A DNA stretch of 64,000 nucleotides, from NCBI RefSeq assembly GCF_004353925.1, contig NZ_SMOK01000007.1, forward strand, positions 186,001-250,000, in the 5' to 3' direction. The notes beneath the pieces were generated by a model, which did no database searches, had not been told where the DNA came from, and saw only the letters and a program-made list of their open reading frames with translations. Shown piece by piece: positions 8,441-17,233 of the stretch. The stretch's first letter is position 1. Every line of letters starts with the position of its first letter. Both the position numbers and the translations under genes were made by a program. Origin of the DNA: Pseudomonas sp. H9 (lineage in GTDB: Bacteria > Pseudomonadota > Gammaproteobacteria > Pseudomonadales > Pseudomonadaceae).

Positions 8441-9043
8441 TTAGCCCAGCAAGGCGCGCTCCAGCTCGGCGAGCGGAAACTTTTCTTGTAACCGCTCCCG
8501 GGCGATGTAGCGGGCGAAGTGCTGCACGTTCCGCTTGACCATGCGCTTGGACAGCGGCCCTCGCATGAAGCGCATGTCGGCCACGTCAATCAGGCCCATT
8601 TCCTGGCCCGGCGTCACGACAATGTTGCCAAGGTGCAGGGAGCGAAAGTAAACCCCTGAAGCGTGCAGCCTGCGGACCAGTGCCACCAGATCCGGCAGGC
8701 GCTCCTGCCAGCTGAAACCTGCTTTGCGAGACAGTTGGCTGAGGGTCTCTCCTGGCAACGGCTGATACAAGACCGCCGTCATCCCTGGTGCCTCCAGCTT
8801 GTAGTGCTTCAGTACCTTCAGTGTCGGAATTCCCTTTTTTTCCAACTGCAGCACATTGTCGATGAAGCGTTGGGAGTAAGGTCGCAGCAAGGCAGATGAA
8901 ATTAGCCGCTTGCGCCTGAAGAGCTTGAGGATATTGCCATCATTTAGCAGGTAAACTTTGGCACCATAGCTGTCAGCCTCTAGCACCTGGGCGCCAAGGA
9001 TGAGCTGGTTGAAGTCGACCTGGGGTAGCCGGAAACATTGCAT
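8441..9043 (-). CDS. Small LPS-core kinase-like protein (toluene tolerance protein)
   Basis: This 200-residue protein has the minimal features of an LPS or protein-kinase-like fold: a lysine in a beta strand (ILKLF, residue 40), the catalytic loop HLGN (137-140) and the metal site LIDVADM (D153, D156). Similar Pseudomonas proteins are annotated as toluene tolerance or Kdo/heptose kinase-like proteins and are likely to phosphorylate core sugars, which strengthens the outer membrane through divalent cations. The gene is on the opposite strand to the rest of the cluster, convergent with the GT4 gene and divergent from waaL. ATG is preceded by AAGG. Substrate is inferred only. Confidence 0.7.
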   Translation of the reverse strand: MQCFRLPQVDFNQLILGAQVLEADSYGAKVYLLNDGNILKLFRRKRLISSALLRPYSQRFIDNVLQLEKKGIPTLKVLKHYKLEAPGMTAVLYQPLPGETLSQLSRKAGFSWQERLPDLVALVRRLHASGVYFRSLHLGNIVVTPGQEMGLIDVADMRFMRGPLSKRMVKRNVQHFARYIARERLQEKFPLAELERALLG

Positions 9044-9143
9044 GAATAGGGGCCTTGTCTACTGGCAAGCAAAATGACCGGCCATAATGCCGAAAAGTAT
9101 AAAGATGCACCATGCCGGTGTGGTTGATTTGACGGGGATACGG

Positions 9144-10319
9144 ATGATGTACGCAAGGCGCTGGGCGCAGACCTGGCTGGCGATAGGGTTTCTTTGGTTT
9201 CTGATGGCGATTGCCCTGGCACCAAGCAACAAGATTTATCAACAGGGGCTGGTGTTGTTCCTTTGGCTGCCTACGCTGGCATTGCTGTGGTCGGCACGTA
9301 GCGTTCTGGCTGATCTCTGGCAAACACAGCGCAGCTTGTGCCTGTCAGTTGTCTTGTTGCTGCTGTGGTCGGCGTTGAGCCTTTCCTGGGCAACAGAAGA
9401 GGACGCGACCCGCGAGATCAAGCGACTTCTGTACATTGCATTCTTCTTGCTGTTCTTCCCCCTGCTGGCCAATGCGGACTACGCACGGTTGATTAAGCTG
9501 ATGCAATGGGCCGGGGTAGGGCTGGCAATTGCGGCGGTGATCTCCATCGTTCAGTTCTATGGTGTGCAAGCGCGGCCGTGGCTCCACAGGCTTGCCGGTA
9601 TTGGCGAAATCTCCCATCCGATTCTAGGCGCGTACGTAATCGGCGCGGCTATTGTCTGGATGTTGCATTGGCCGCCACAACAGCGGTGGTTTCAGGGGCT
9701 GTGGGTGGTGTCACTGCTGGTGCTAGGTGCATTTATGGTGTTGTGCCAAAGCCGGGGCGCGGCATTGGGACTATTGATTACCTTGGTGGCGACGCCGTTG
9801 TGGCGCCGCGATCGCTGGAGCTACTTAATCGCAGGGGGCGCAATCGCTGTTGCTATAGCTGGCTTTGTATTTATGTATGCGCAAATCACGGGGCGGGGCA
9901 CGTCCTACAGGCCAGAGATTTTTCAGTCCAGCTTGCAGATAATTTCAGAGCACCCCTGGACAGGGATTGGTCTAGGTAGCTTCTATAAGGTTACAGCCTT
10001 GGGGCGGCCCTTCGATCACACCCACAACATGTTCACCCACATTGCCATCGAACTGGGTATTCCCGGCATGCTGCTGTGGTTGGCTGTCTGGCTCTGCGTA
10101 CTGCGGGAGATCTGGCGGGTTCGCACAACGGTATTCGGTCGCGGCCTGATGGGGCTGTGGTTGTTCTCTACCCTGGCCATGCAGTTCGATGCAGCGAGCC
10201 TGGCCGATACGCCGCGGGCCGAATGGTTTATCAGTTGGTTGCCGGTGGGGTTGGCGATGGCGTTGGTCTGGGTGCATGCCCGTCGCCCGGGCTGTGATAA
10301 AATTGCCGGTTCAATCTGA
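9144..10319 (+). CDS. waaL: O-antigen ligase / Wzy_C domain membrane protein (WaaL-like)
   Basis: This polytopic inner-membrane protein of about 391 residues has many hydrophobic helices and a large periplasmic loop (about residues 275-330) containing the Wzy_C pattern HPWTGIGLGSF and HTHNMFTHIAIELG. The family joins O-antigen to lipid A-core at the periplasmic face, or polymerises O-antigen. Position directly before msbA and within the core cluster favours ligase. I placed the start at the ATG ATG pair at 9144/9147, behind GGGGA at 9134-9138; earlier candidates lack a site. The stop is 15 bases before msbA, so the two are probably one transcript. Confidence 0.82.
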   Translation: MMYARRWAQTWLAIGFLWFLMAIALAPSNKIYQQGLVLFLWLPTLALLWSARSVLADLWQTQRSLCLSVVLLLLWSALSLSWATEEDATREIKRLLYIAFFLLFFPLLANADYARLIKLMQWAGVGLAIAAVISIVQFYGVQARPWLHRLAGIGEISHPILGAYVIGAAIVWMLHWPPQQRWFQGLWVVSLLVLGAFMVLCQSRGAALGLLITLVATPLWRRDRWSYLIAGGAIAVAIAGFVFMYAQITGRGTSYRPEIFQSSLQIISEHPWTGIGLGSFYKVTALGRPFDHTHNMFTHIAIELGIPGMLLWLAVWLCVLREIWRVRTTVFGRGLMGLWLFSTLAMQFDAASLADTPRAEWFISWLPVGLAMALVWVHARRPGCDKIAGSI

Positions 10320-10334
10320 ACAGCGAGCTCGACG

Positions 10335-12149
10335 ATGGCCGAAACACCGCTAAAGGCGGAGCAGCAGAGCAGCTCCAGCCTGAAAATCTACTTCCGGCTA
10401 CTGAGCTATGTGAAACCGTATATCGGCATTTTCATGCTGAGTATTCTCGGTTTTGTGATCTTTGCCTCCACCCAGCCGATGCTGGCAGGCATTCTCAAGT
10501 ATTTCGTCGATGGCTTGAGTAACCCGCAGGCGGTGCTGTTCCCCAATGTGCCTTATTTGCGGGATCTGCAACTGTTGCAGGCAGTGCCGCTGCTGATCGT
10601 ATTGATTGCCGCCTGGCAGGGTCTGGGGTCGTTCCTGGGTAATTACTTCCTGGCCAAGGTGTCGCTCGGGCTGGTTCATGACCTGCGGGTCGAGTTGTTC
10701 AACAAGTTGTTGGTGCTCCCTAACCGCTACTTCGATAACCACAACTCTGGCCACTTGATTTCCCGTATTACCTTCAACGTGACCATGGTCACCGGTGCGG
10801 CCACCGATGCCATCAAGGTGGTGATCCGTGAAGGTCTGACGGTGGTGTTCCTGTTCATTTACCTTTTGTGGATGAACTGGAAACTGACCCTGGTCATGCT
10901 GGCAATCCTGCCAGTTATTGCGCTTATGGTCGGCAGTGCGAGCAAGAAGTTTCGCAAGCAGAGCAAGAAAATTCAGGTGGCAATGGGCGATGTGACCCAC
11001 GTGGCCTCGGAAACCATTCAGGGCTATCGCGTGGTGCGCAGCTTCGGCGGTGAGAGCTACGAACAGCAGCGCTTTGCCAATGCCAGCCAGAGCAATACCG
11101 ACAAACAGCTGCGCATGACCAAGACCGGAGCGGTGTACACCCCCATGCTGCAACTGGTGATTTACAGCGCAATGGCTGCGCTGATGTTCCTGGTGCTGTT
11201 CTTGCGTGGGGAGGCCACCGCAGGCGACCTGGTTGCTTACATCACCGCCGCTGGCCTGCTGCCCAAGCCGATTCGCCAGCTGTCGGAAGTCAGCTCGACG
11301 ATCCAGAAGGGCCTGGCTGGTGCCGAAAGCATCTTCGAGCAACTGGATGAAAAGCCGGAAGTCGATAACGGCACTGTAGAGCTGGACCGGGTTGAGGGGC
11401 GACTTGAAGTACGCAACTTGAGCTTCACGTATCCCGGTACCGAGCGTCAGGTGTTGTCTGATATTTCCTTTACCGCTGAGCCTGGCCAGATGATTGCCCT
11501 GGTGGGGCGCTCGGGCAGTGGCAAGTCGACATTGGCGGGGCTGATTCCCCGGTTCTATCACCATGATCAGGGGCAGATCCTCCTCGATGGTGTGGAGATC
11601 GAGGAGTACAAGCTGCGCAACCTGCGTCGCCATGTTTCTCAGGTAACCCAGCATGTGACCCTGTTCAACGACACCGTGGCCAACAACATTGCCTACGGCG
11701 ATCTTGCGGGGGCGCCTCGTGCGGAGATCGAAGCTGCGGCGGCTGATGCGTATGCCAAGGAATTTGTCGACCAGTTGCCGCAGGGCTTCGATACCCAGGT
11801 TGGCGAGAACGGCGTGTTGCTCTCTGGTGGTCAGCGCCAACGCCTGGCAATCGCCCGGGCGTTGCTGAAAAATGCACCGCTACTGATCCTCGATGAGGCC
11901 ACCTCCGCACTGGATACCGAGTCGGAACGGCACATTCAGGCGGCACTCGACCATGTCATGAAAGGCCGTACTACACTGGTTATCGCTCATCGTCTGTCGA
12001 CCATCGAGAAGGCTGACATGATCCTGGTCATGGATCAGGGCAAGTTGGTCGAACGTGGCACACATGACGAATTGCTGGCCGCCAACGGTTACTACGCCAG
12101 GCTTCACGCCATGGGCCTGGATGAACCGACCAAGGCTGACATTACGTAA
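10335..12149 (+). CDS. msbA: Lipid A-core flippase MsbA (ABC exporter)
   Basis: This 604-residue half-transporter has six membrane helices in its first 320 residues, followed by a nucleotide-binding domain. It flips lipid A-core across the inner membrane with ATP. Visible motifs are Walker A GRSGSGKST (about residues 391-399), signature LSGGQRQRLA (from about 496) and Walker B LLILDEATSA (about 515-524), then the H-loop IAHRLST. Length and sequence are standard for Pseudomonas MsbA. It follows waaL by 15 bases and is closed by a clear terminator hairpin. Confidence 0.96.
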   Translation: MAETPLKAEQQSSSSLKIYFRLLSYVKPYIGIFMLSILGFVIFASTQPMLAGILKYFVDGLSNPQAVLFPNVPYLRDLQLLQAVPLLIVLIAAWQGLGSFLGNYFLAKVSLGLVHDLRVELFNKLLVLPNRYFDNHNSGHLISRITFNVTMVTGAATDAIKVVIREGLTVVFLFIYLLWMNWKLTLVMLAILPVIALMVGSASKKFRKQSKKIQVAMGDVTHVASETIQGYRVVRSFGGESYEQQRFANASQSNTDKQLRMTKTGAVYTPMLQLVIYSAMAALMFLVLFLRGEATAGDLVAYITAAGLLPKPIRQLSEVSSTIQKGLAGAESIFEQLDEKPEVDNGTVELDRVEGRLEVRNLSFTYPGTERQVLSDISFTAEPGQMIALVGRSGSGKSTLAGLIPRFYHHDQGQILLDGVEIEEYKLRNLRRHVSQVTQHVTLFNDTVANNIAYGDLAGAPRAEIEAAAADAYAKEFVDQLPQGFDTQVGENGVLLSGGQRQRLAIARALLKNAPLLILDEATSALDTESERHIQAALDHVMKGRTTLVIAHRLSTIEKADMILVMDQGKLVERGTHDELLAANGYYARLHAMGLDEPTKADIT

Positions 12150-12157
12150 GCCAGATG

Positions 12158-12190
12158 CCGGAGCCCGTCCTGGGCTCCGGTTGTTTTCTT
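12158..12190 (+). terminator. Rho-independent terminator after msbA
   Basis: A perfect 9-bp stem, CCGGAGCCC and GGGCTCCGG, encloses a 5-base loop and is followed by TTGTTTTCTT. It lies eight bases after the msbA stop and separates msbA from hldE. Confidence 0.85.
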
Positions 12191-12236
12191 GCAATAGCTT
12201 GTCGGAAAGGCAGCAATCAAGCCTTAGCCTTGCCTG

Positions 12237-12245
12237 TGCTAATAT
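12237..12245 (+). promoter_or_regulatory. Probable extended -10 promoter of hldE
   Basis: TGCTAATAT fits an extended -10 element (TGn followed by TAATAT) and lies 36 bases before the hldE ATG, just after the msbA terminator. No clear -35 is visible, which extended -10 promoters do not require. Confidence 0.5.
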
Positions 12246-12280
12246 CCTGCCCCTGTTAATTTTGTATATATGGGTTGCCC

Positions 12281-13702
12281 ATGAAGTTGTCCATGCCGCG
12301 TTTCGATCAAGCCCCGGTGCTGGTGGTGGGCGATGTCATGCTCGACCGCTACTGGCATGGCGGTACCTCGCGCATTTCGCCTGAAGCACCGGTGCCGGTG
12401 GTCAAGGTCGAGCAGATCGAGGACCGCCCTGGTGGTGCGGCCAACGTTGCCTTGAACATCGCTGCCCTGGGTGCGCCAGCAGCACTGATCGGGGTTACCG
12501 GTCAGGACGAGGCCGCCGAAAGCCTGGCCAACAGCCTGCAGGCAGCCGGTGTGCGTTCGGTTTTCCAGCGTATTGCGCACCAGCCAACCATCGTCAAGCT
12601 GCGGGTCATGAGCCGCCACCAGCAATTGCTGCGAATCGACTTCGAAGAACCCTTCGCCACCGATCCGCTGTCATTGAGCGCAGAAGTTGACACCCTGCTC
12701 GAAGGGGTCAAGGTCCTGGTGTTGTCGGACTACGGCAAAGGTGCCTTGAAGAATCATCAGAGTCTCATCCAGGCCGCGCGTGCCAAAGGCATCCCGGTGC
12801 TGGCCGACCCTAAGGGCAAAGATTTTTCGATTTACCGGGGTGCCAGTCTGATCACGCCGAACCTCAGCGAGTTCGAGACCATTGTCGGGCGCTGCGCTGA
12901 TGAAGCGGAACTGGTGGCCAAGGGCGGCCAGTTGATGCGTGAGCTGGAGCTGGGAGCCTTGCTGGTGACGCGCGGCGAACATGGTATGACCTTGTTGCGT
13001 CCGGATCATCCGGCCTTGCACTTGCCAGCCCGTGCCCGTGAAGTTTTTGACGTCACCGGTGCCGGTGATACGGTGATCTCGACCCTGGCCGCTGCCATTG
13101 CTGCCGGCGAAGAGCTGCCGCATGCCGTGGGTCTGGCCAATCTGGCCGCCGGTATCGTGGTGGGCAAGCTGGGTACCGCTGCCATCAGTGCGCCGGAACT
13201 GCGTCGTGCCATTCAGCGTGAAGAAGGTTCTGAACGTGGTGTGCTGAGTCTCGAACAGTTGTTGCTGGCTATCGACGATGCGCGTGCCCATAAAGAAAAA
13301 ATTGTGTTCACCAACGGCTGTTTCGACATCCTTCATGCCGGCCACGTGACCTACCTTGAACAGGCGCGCGCCCAAGGTGATCGCCTGATCGTTGCAGTCA
13401 ACGATGATGCGTCGGTCAGCCGTCTGAAGGGGCCGGGTCGCCCGATCAACAGCGTAGACCGCCGGATGGCAGTACTGGCTGGTCTTGGCGCGGTGGACTG
13501 GGTTATCAGCTTCCCTGAAGGTACGCCGGAAAACCTACTCACCCAGGTCAAGCCTGATGTGTTGGTAAAGGGCGGGGATTACGGGATCGACCAAGTGGTT
13601 GGTGCCGACATCGTCAAGGCTTATGGCGGTACCGTGAAGGTGCTGGGGTTGGTTGAGAACAGCTCGACCACTGCCATCGTCGAGAAGATTCGCAAGAACT
13701 GA
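12281..13702 (+). CDS. hldE: Bifunctional heptose 7-phosphate kinase / heptose 1-phosphate adenylyltransferase HldE
   Basis: This 473-residue two-domain cytoplasmic enzyme makes ADP-heptose for the LPS inner core. The N-terminal ribokinase-like domain (residues 1 to about 320) has RPGGAANVALN and the catalytic GAGD at about 260-263. The C-terminal nucleotidyltransferase domain starts with TNGCFDILHAGH (about 344-355), which carries the HxGH motif. The ATG at 12281 gives the usual MKLSMPRFDQ start; a TTG six bases upstream is less likely. It has its own promoter after the msbA terminator and is followed by a REP pair. Confidence 0.96.
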   Translation: MKLSMPRFDQAPVLVVGDVMLDRYWHGGTSRISPEAPVPVVKVEQIEDRPGGAANVALNIAALGAPAALIGVTGQDEAAESLANSLQAAGVRSVFQRIAHQPTIVKLRVMSRHQQLLRIDFEEPFATDPLSLSAEVDTLLEGVKVLVLSDYGKGALKNHQSLIQAARAKGIPVLADPKGKDFSIYRGASLITPNLSEFETIVGRCADEAELVAKGGQLMRELELGALLVTRGEHGMTLLRPDHPALHLPARAREVFDVTGAGDTVISTLAAAIAAGEELPHAVGLANLAAGIVVGKLGTAAISAPELRRAIQREEGSERGVLSLEQLLLAIDDARAHKEKIVFTNGCFDILHAGHVTYLEQARAQGDRLIVAVNDDASVSRLKGPGRPINSVDRRMAVLAGLGAVDWVISFPEGTPENLLTQVKPDVLVKGGDYGIDQVVGADIVKAYGGTVKVLGLVENSSTTAIVEKIRKN

Positions 13703-13710
13703 TCACGCTA

Positions 13711-13766
13711 TCGCGGGGCAAGCCCGCTCCCACAGTTGGCATCTGTGGGGGCGGCTTGCCCCGCGA
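13711..13766. repeat. REP element pair (inverted)
   Basis: Two REP cores in opposite orientation are separated by seven bases and fill nearly all the space between the convergent ends of hldE and the leftward gene after it. The right copy has one base difference in the CGGGC block. Confidence 0.9.
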
Positions 13767-13768
13767 AT

Positions 13769-14731
13769 TTATTTGCGTAACCCACCGCGCGCCATCTGCA
13801 ACAACTCCCTCGCCTTGCCCGTCAGCCGTTGCAGACCGGTATCTGCTTTCGGAGTCGTCAGCCCTTGCTGGCTGATCCAGTCTTTCCAGCGAATGCGTTC
13901 ATCTCTGACCACCCAGCCCTCTTGCCGGGCAAAGCTTTCGGCCAGGTAAACACCGCGTGTGCTCGCCGGTAGCAGGCGATCTTTCTTCAGGGTGTACAAC
14001 TCGGCGCGCGGGTGCCCATCCTCCAGCGGCATCAAGTACAAGTCGGGGCGCGTACGGTTGAGACGGGCCACCAGTTGGTCGCCTTCAAGCCGCTCATCGA
14101 CATGAAACAGGCTCAGCGGTTTTGCTTCGCGTGGCACCTGCAGTCGCAGGTCATAGATCAGCTGCAATGAGGCTGTCGGCAGGTGTACGTAAGCCCTGGG
14201 TCGTTCCAGCAGTTGCAGGTTGGCACAGCGCACCGGCCTTGCAGCACCCGACTGCGGAGTTAGCACAAAAGGCAGTGCTTCGCGGTAGTGCAGGGCATCG
14301 GCATAAGGCGCCGGCAGCCAAGTGTCATTGAAGCGGCCGCCCAGCCAACCCTCCGGGGTTTCCAGCAAGCACTCTTCAGCCACTTCCTGGACAGCGGTGT
14401 GCAGCGGCAGGTTCAACTCCTGGGCGGGCACATAGCCGGATATCAATTTCAGCACCACGTCGCCACGGTCTTGACGGCGCTGACGCACCAGCACCCAGTA
14501 ATCACGGTTCTGCCAGTGCAGGGTCAGGCGCACGGAAACACCGAGGTTGGCCAGTTCAACGGCGAAACGCTGGGTGTCGGGCAACTGTATTTGCTTGCGC
14601 CGTTGTTGGGTCTGAGAGAAGTTCTGTGGCTTGCCGATGCTTTGGTAGCACAGCCCCTCGGGGCTGGCTTCGACGTGCAAGGGCAGGGTTTTGAAGTTGC
14701 TCGGGTTCTTGCGGATCAGCGTTCGCGGCAT
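13769..14731 (-). CDS. Conserved protein with degenerate Nudix-like motif (often annotated metal ABC transporter ATPase)
   Basis: This 320-residue protein is conserved in Pseudomonas, often under the name metal ABC transporter ATPase, but I see no Walker A or signature motif to support that. Residues about 113-140 contain GYVPAQE, then nine residues further QEVAEECLL, which resembles a Nudix box (G x5 E ... REUxEExGU) with Gln for Arg, Leu for Gly and two extra residues. The fold could therefore be Nudix-like without the standard chemistry. The ATG at 14731 has AAGGAG just upstream. It follows the aldo/keto reductase gene on the same strand with a 47-base gap. Function unknown. Confidence 0.7.
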   Translation of the reverse strand: MPRTLIRKNPSNFKTLPLHVEASPEGLCYQSIGKPQNFSQTQQRRKQIQLPDTQRFAVELANLGVSVRLTLHWQNRDYWVLVRQRRQDRGDVVLKLISGYVPAQELNLPLHTAVQEVAEECLLETPEGWLGGRFNDTWLPAPYADALHYREALPFVLTPQSGAARPVRCANLQLLERPRAYVHLPTASLQLIYDLRLQVPREAKPLSLFHVDERLEGDQLVARLNRTRPDLYLMPLEDGHPRAELYTLKKDRLLPASTRGVYLAESFARQEGWVVRDERIRWKDWISQQGLTTPKADTGLQRLTGKARELLQMARGGLRK

Positions 14732-14778
14732 GTCGGCTCCTTCTTGCGTTGGGGTCGGCCGCGACGGCGGCGTTGGCG

Positions 14779-15588
14779 TCAGCAATTCAACAGATCGGCA
14801 ACGGTGGCTACGTTATGCGCCAGATGTACGGGATTGATGGTGCCGACGATAGCACTGCTTACACCCGGATGACTAAACAGTAGCTCAAAGCTGGCGCGCA
14901 CTGGGTCGACACCCGGGCTGAGGCAGGCGTGTCCGCTGGCCAGGGCTTTTTTCACCAGAATGGCTTTGCCATGCTCGGCGGCGTAGTCGAGTACCGGGCG
15001 TTCTGCCTGTTCGTTCAGATTGTAGGTGACCATCGCGCAATCGCCGCGCTCAAGTGCTTTCAATCCACCTGCTGCAGTTTTGCCGGACAAGCCGAATGCG
15101 CCAATCTTGCCTTCTTGTTTCAAGGCTTCGAGGGTTTGGTAGACCTCTTCGTGTTCAAGGATGTGCAGGTCATTGCCATCGGAATGTACCAGCACCAGAT
15201 CAATGTGCTCGGTTTCCAGGCGCTTCAGGCTACGCTCGACGGAAAAGCGCGTGTGCGTAGCGCTGAAGTCGAAGCGTGACTGGCCGTTGTCGAATTCTTC
15301 ACCCACTTTACTGACGATCACCCACTGTTCGCGCTGGCCACGCAGCAAGGGGCCAAGGCGTTCTTCGCTATGGCCATAGGCCGGCGCGGTATCGATCAGA
15401 TTGATACCCAGCTCGCGGGCCTGCGCCAACAACAGGCGAGCCTGATCGTCATCCGGAATGGTGAAGCCATTGGGGTACTTGACCCCTTGATCGCGCCCCA
15501 GTTTGACGGTGCCCAAGCCTAATGGGGAAACGCGCAGGCCGGTGCTGCCCAGCGGGCGGTGCAGCGTGTGCAGGCTAGGCAGGCTCAT
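14779..15588 (-). CDS. Aldo/keto reductase family oxidoreductase
   Basis: This 269-residue NADPH-dependent reductase has a TIM barrel. Recognisable motifs are LGLGTVKLG near the N-terminus, the catalytic INLIDTAPAYGHSEERLG (Asp, Tyr) and IDLVLVHSDG carrying the active-site His; the catalytic Lys is in IVSKVG. Its substrate cannot be deduced. The start ATG overlaps the stop of the FAD oxidoreductase gene by four bases, so the two are translated together and may act in one pathway. Confidence 0.85.
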   Translation of the reverse strand: MSLPSLHTLHRPLGSTGLRVSPLGLGTVKLGRDQGVKYPNGFTIPDDDQARLLLAQARELGINLIDTAPAYGHSEERLGPLLRGQREQWVIVSKVGEEFDNGQSRFDFSATHTRFSVERSLKRLETEHIDLVLVHSDGNDLHILEHEEVYQTLEALKQEGKIGAFGLSGKTAAGGLKALERGDCAMVTYNLNEQAERPVLDYAAEHGKAILVKKALASGHACLSPGVDPVRASFELLFSHPGVSSAIVGTINPVHLAHNVATVADLLNC

Positions 15589-16760
15589 GGCAGCAGTTGC
15601 TCCCAGACTGGCACAGCCAGCGGTGGCTTGGGCAAGTCAGACAGCGGGGCTTGAGCGGTAGGCTTGATGCCGTCGCGTTCAAGGTGGCTCAACACGCGGT
15701 CGGCAAAGTCGGGCGCCAGTGCCAGCTTGGTCGGCCAGCCAACCAACAAACGATCGTGCTCGGCAAGGAAGGCATTGTCTGGGCGTACCAGACCCGATTG
15801 CGCAGGTTCTGCACGATCGACGCGAACGGTTGCCCAGCGTACCTGGCTCAGGTCGATCCAGGGCAGCAGGTGGGAGACTTCTTTTTTCGCCGCGGCAATT
15901 TGCGCGTCGGGCTCGCGGGCCACGCCATCGGCTTCAGCCAGGTCGCCGCCCATGTACCACACCCACTGGCCGTCGGCAGCAGGGTGGCTGGTGACAGTGA
16001 TGCGCGGCTTGGGGCCGCCGCCCAGGCAATGGGCATACAGGGGTTTGAGGCTGGCGCCCTTGGCAATCACCATGTGCAGTGGGCGGCGCTGCATGGCAGG
16101 TTGGCTCAGGCCAATGGCTTCCAGTAGCGCAGCGTTACCAGCACCGGCGCTGAGGACGATGCGTTGAGCACGGATTTCGTGGCCATCGACGCGCAGGCCG
16201 ACCAGATCGCCGGCTTCTTGCACAGGTTCGATTTGCTGGCCCGCCAGCAGGCTGTCGCCGGCCAGCTCAGCCAGCCGGGTCAGCAGGCTGGGGACATCGA
16301 TCACCAGCTCGGCCAGGCGATAGACTTTGCCTTTGAAAGCGCGGTCTTGCAGGGCGAGAGGCAGTTGATCGCCTTTGACCTGATCAACACGGCCACGCAC
16401 GGCCTTACTGGCGAAGAAGCTGGTCAAGTTGCCAGCGATGGTGCCGGGTGACCACAGGTAATGTGCATCGGACAGCAGGCGTACGCTCGACAGGTCAATC
16501 TCGCCGCTGCCCGCGATGGCTTCGCTCCAGCGCCGTGGCATATCGGCAATGGCTTCCGAGGCGCCAGTCAGTGCGCCATGCAGGGCATATTTGGCGCCGC
16601 CATGAATGATCCCTTGGGACTTGAGGGTTTGCTCGCCACCAAGGCTGGCGCGTTCCACCACGACCGTCGAATACCCCAGGCGGCGTAGGCGAGCGTTGAG
16701 CCAGAGGCCTGCGACCCCTGCGCCGACGATCAGTACGTCGGTGGAAATAACGGATGGCAT
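15585..16760 (-). CDS. FAD-dependent oxidoreductase (DAO/glycerol-3-phosphate dehydrogenase-like)
   Basis: This 391-residue flavoprotein opens with the dinucleotide-binding motif VLIVGAGVAGLWLNARL and has a second FAD segment RIVLSAGAGNAALLEAIG near the middle. It belongs to the DAO superfamily, whose members oxidise amino or hydroxy acids or glycerol phosphate. It has no signal peptide or membrane helix. It forms an overlapping pair with the aldo/keto reductase gene. The real substrate is not evident. Confidence 0.82.
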   Translation of the reverse strand: MPSVISTDVLIVGAGVAGLWLNARLRRLGYSTVVVERASLGGEQTLKSQGIIHGGAKYALHGALTGASEAIADMPRRWSEAIAGSGEIDLSSVRLLSDAHYLWSPGTIAGNLTSFFASKAVRGRVDQVKGDQLPLALQDRAFKGKVYRLAELVIDVPSLLTRLAELAGDSLLAGQQIEPVQEAGDLVGLRVDGHEIRAQRIVLSAGAGNAALLEAIGLSQPAMQRRPLHMVIAKGASLKPLYAHCLGGGPKPRITVTSHPAADGQWVWYMGGDLAEADGVAREPDAQIAAAKKEVSHLLPWIDLSQVRWATVRVDRAEPAQSGLVRPDNAFLAEHDRLLVGWPTKLALAPDFADRVLSHLERDGIKPTAQAPLSDLPKPPLAVPVWEQLLP

Positions 16761-16813
16761 GCATGCACCTCACAAGCTTGGACAGAAGCCCAGTATACAG
16801 CCTGTGAGCGCAA

Positions 16814-17146
16814 TCAATGCCCGACGGTTTTCGAGAACAGCTGGATCACCACCACGCCGCCAACAATCATGGCCATGCCGAGCATGGCCGGGGTGTCCAG
16901 CTTCTGCCCGTAGATCACCAACGCCACGATACTGATCAAGACAATGCCCAGGCCCGACCAGATGGCGTAGGCGATCCCCACCGGAATGCTGCGTACCACA
17001 AGGGTCAGCATCCAGAATGCTACGCCATAGCCGCAGATCATCAATAACAGGGGCAGAGGGGTACTCAGGCCTTTGACGGCCTTCATTGAGGCGGTGGCGA
17101 TGACTTCGGCGCAGATAGCGATAGCCAGGTAGGTGTAGGCGTTCAT
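16814..17146 (-). CDS. emrE: Small multidrug resistance (SMR) efflux protein, EmrE-like
   Basis: This 110-residue inner-membrane protein has four hydrophobic helices and the invariant membrane Glu at position 14 (AIAICAEVIATASMK), which couples proton and drug movement. The motif IPVGIAYAIWSGLG is typical of the EmrE/QacE branch rather than the guanidinium exporters. It pumps quaternary ammonium and other cationic compounds as a dimer. It is divergent from the LysR-type regulator, whose putative binding site lies between the two, so that regulator may control it. Confidence 0.88.
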   Translation of the reverse strand: MNAYTYLAIAICAEVIATASMKAVKGLSTPLPLLLMICGYGVAFWMLTLVVRSIPVGIAYAIWSGLGIVLISIVALVIYGQKLDTPAMLGMAMIVGGVVVIQLFSKTVGH

Positions 17147-17207
17147 GTCGGTGTTCCTCTGTTCTGGCTGGGCATTTTAGAGCAAGCCCGGATGGGGTAA
17201 AGTCATT

Positions 17208-17230
17208 ACCTATCTTTTATGGAGATAGGT
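17208..17230. promoter_or_regulatory. Candidate LysR-type regulator box (ATC-N9-GAT) in the emrE-lysR intergenic region
   Basis: The inverted repeat ACCTATC and GATAGGT is separated by nine bases and contains ATC-N9-GAT, the classic T-N11-A LysR-type binding pattern. It lies between the divergent emrE-like gene and the LysR gene and overlaps the GGAG ribosome binding site of the latter, so it could serve autoregulation. Confidence 0.5.
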
Positions 17231-17233
17231 TGC

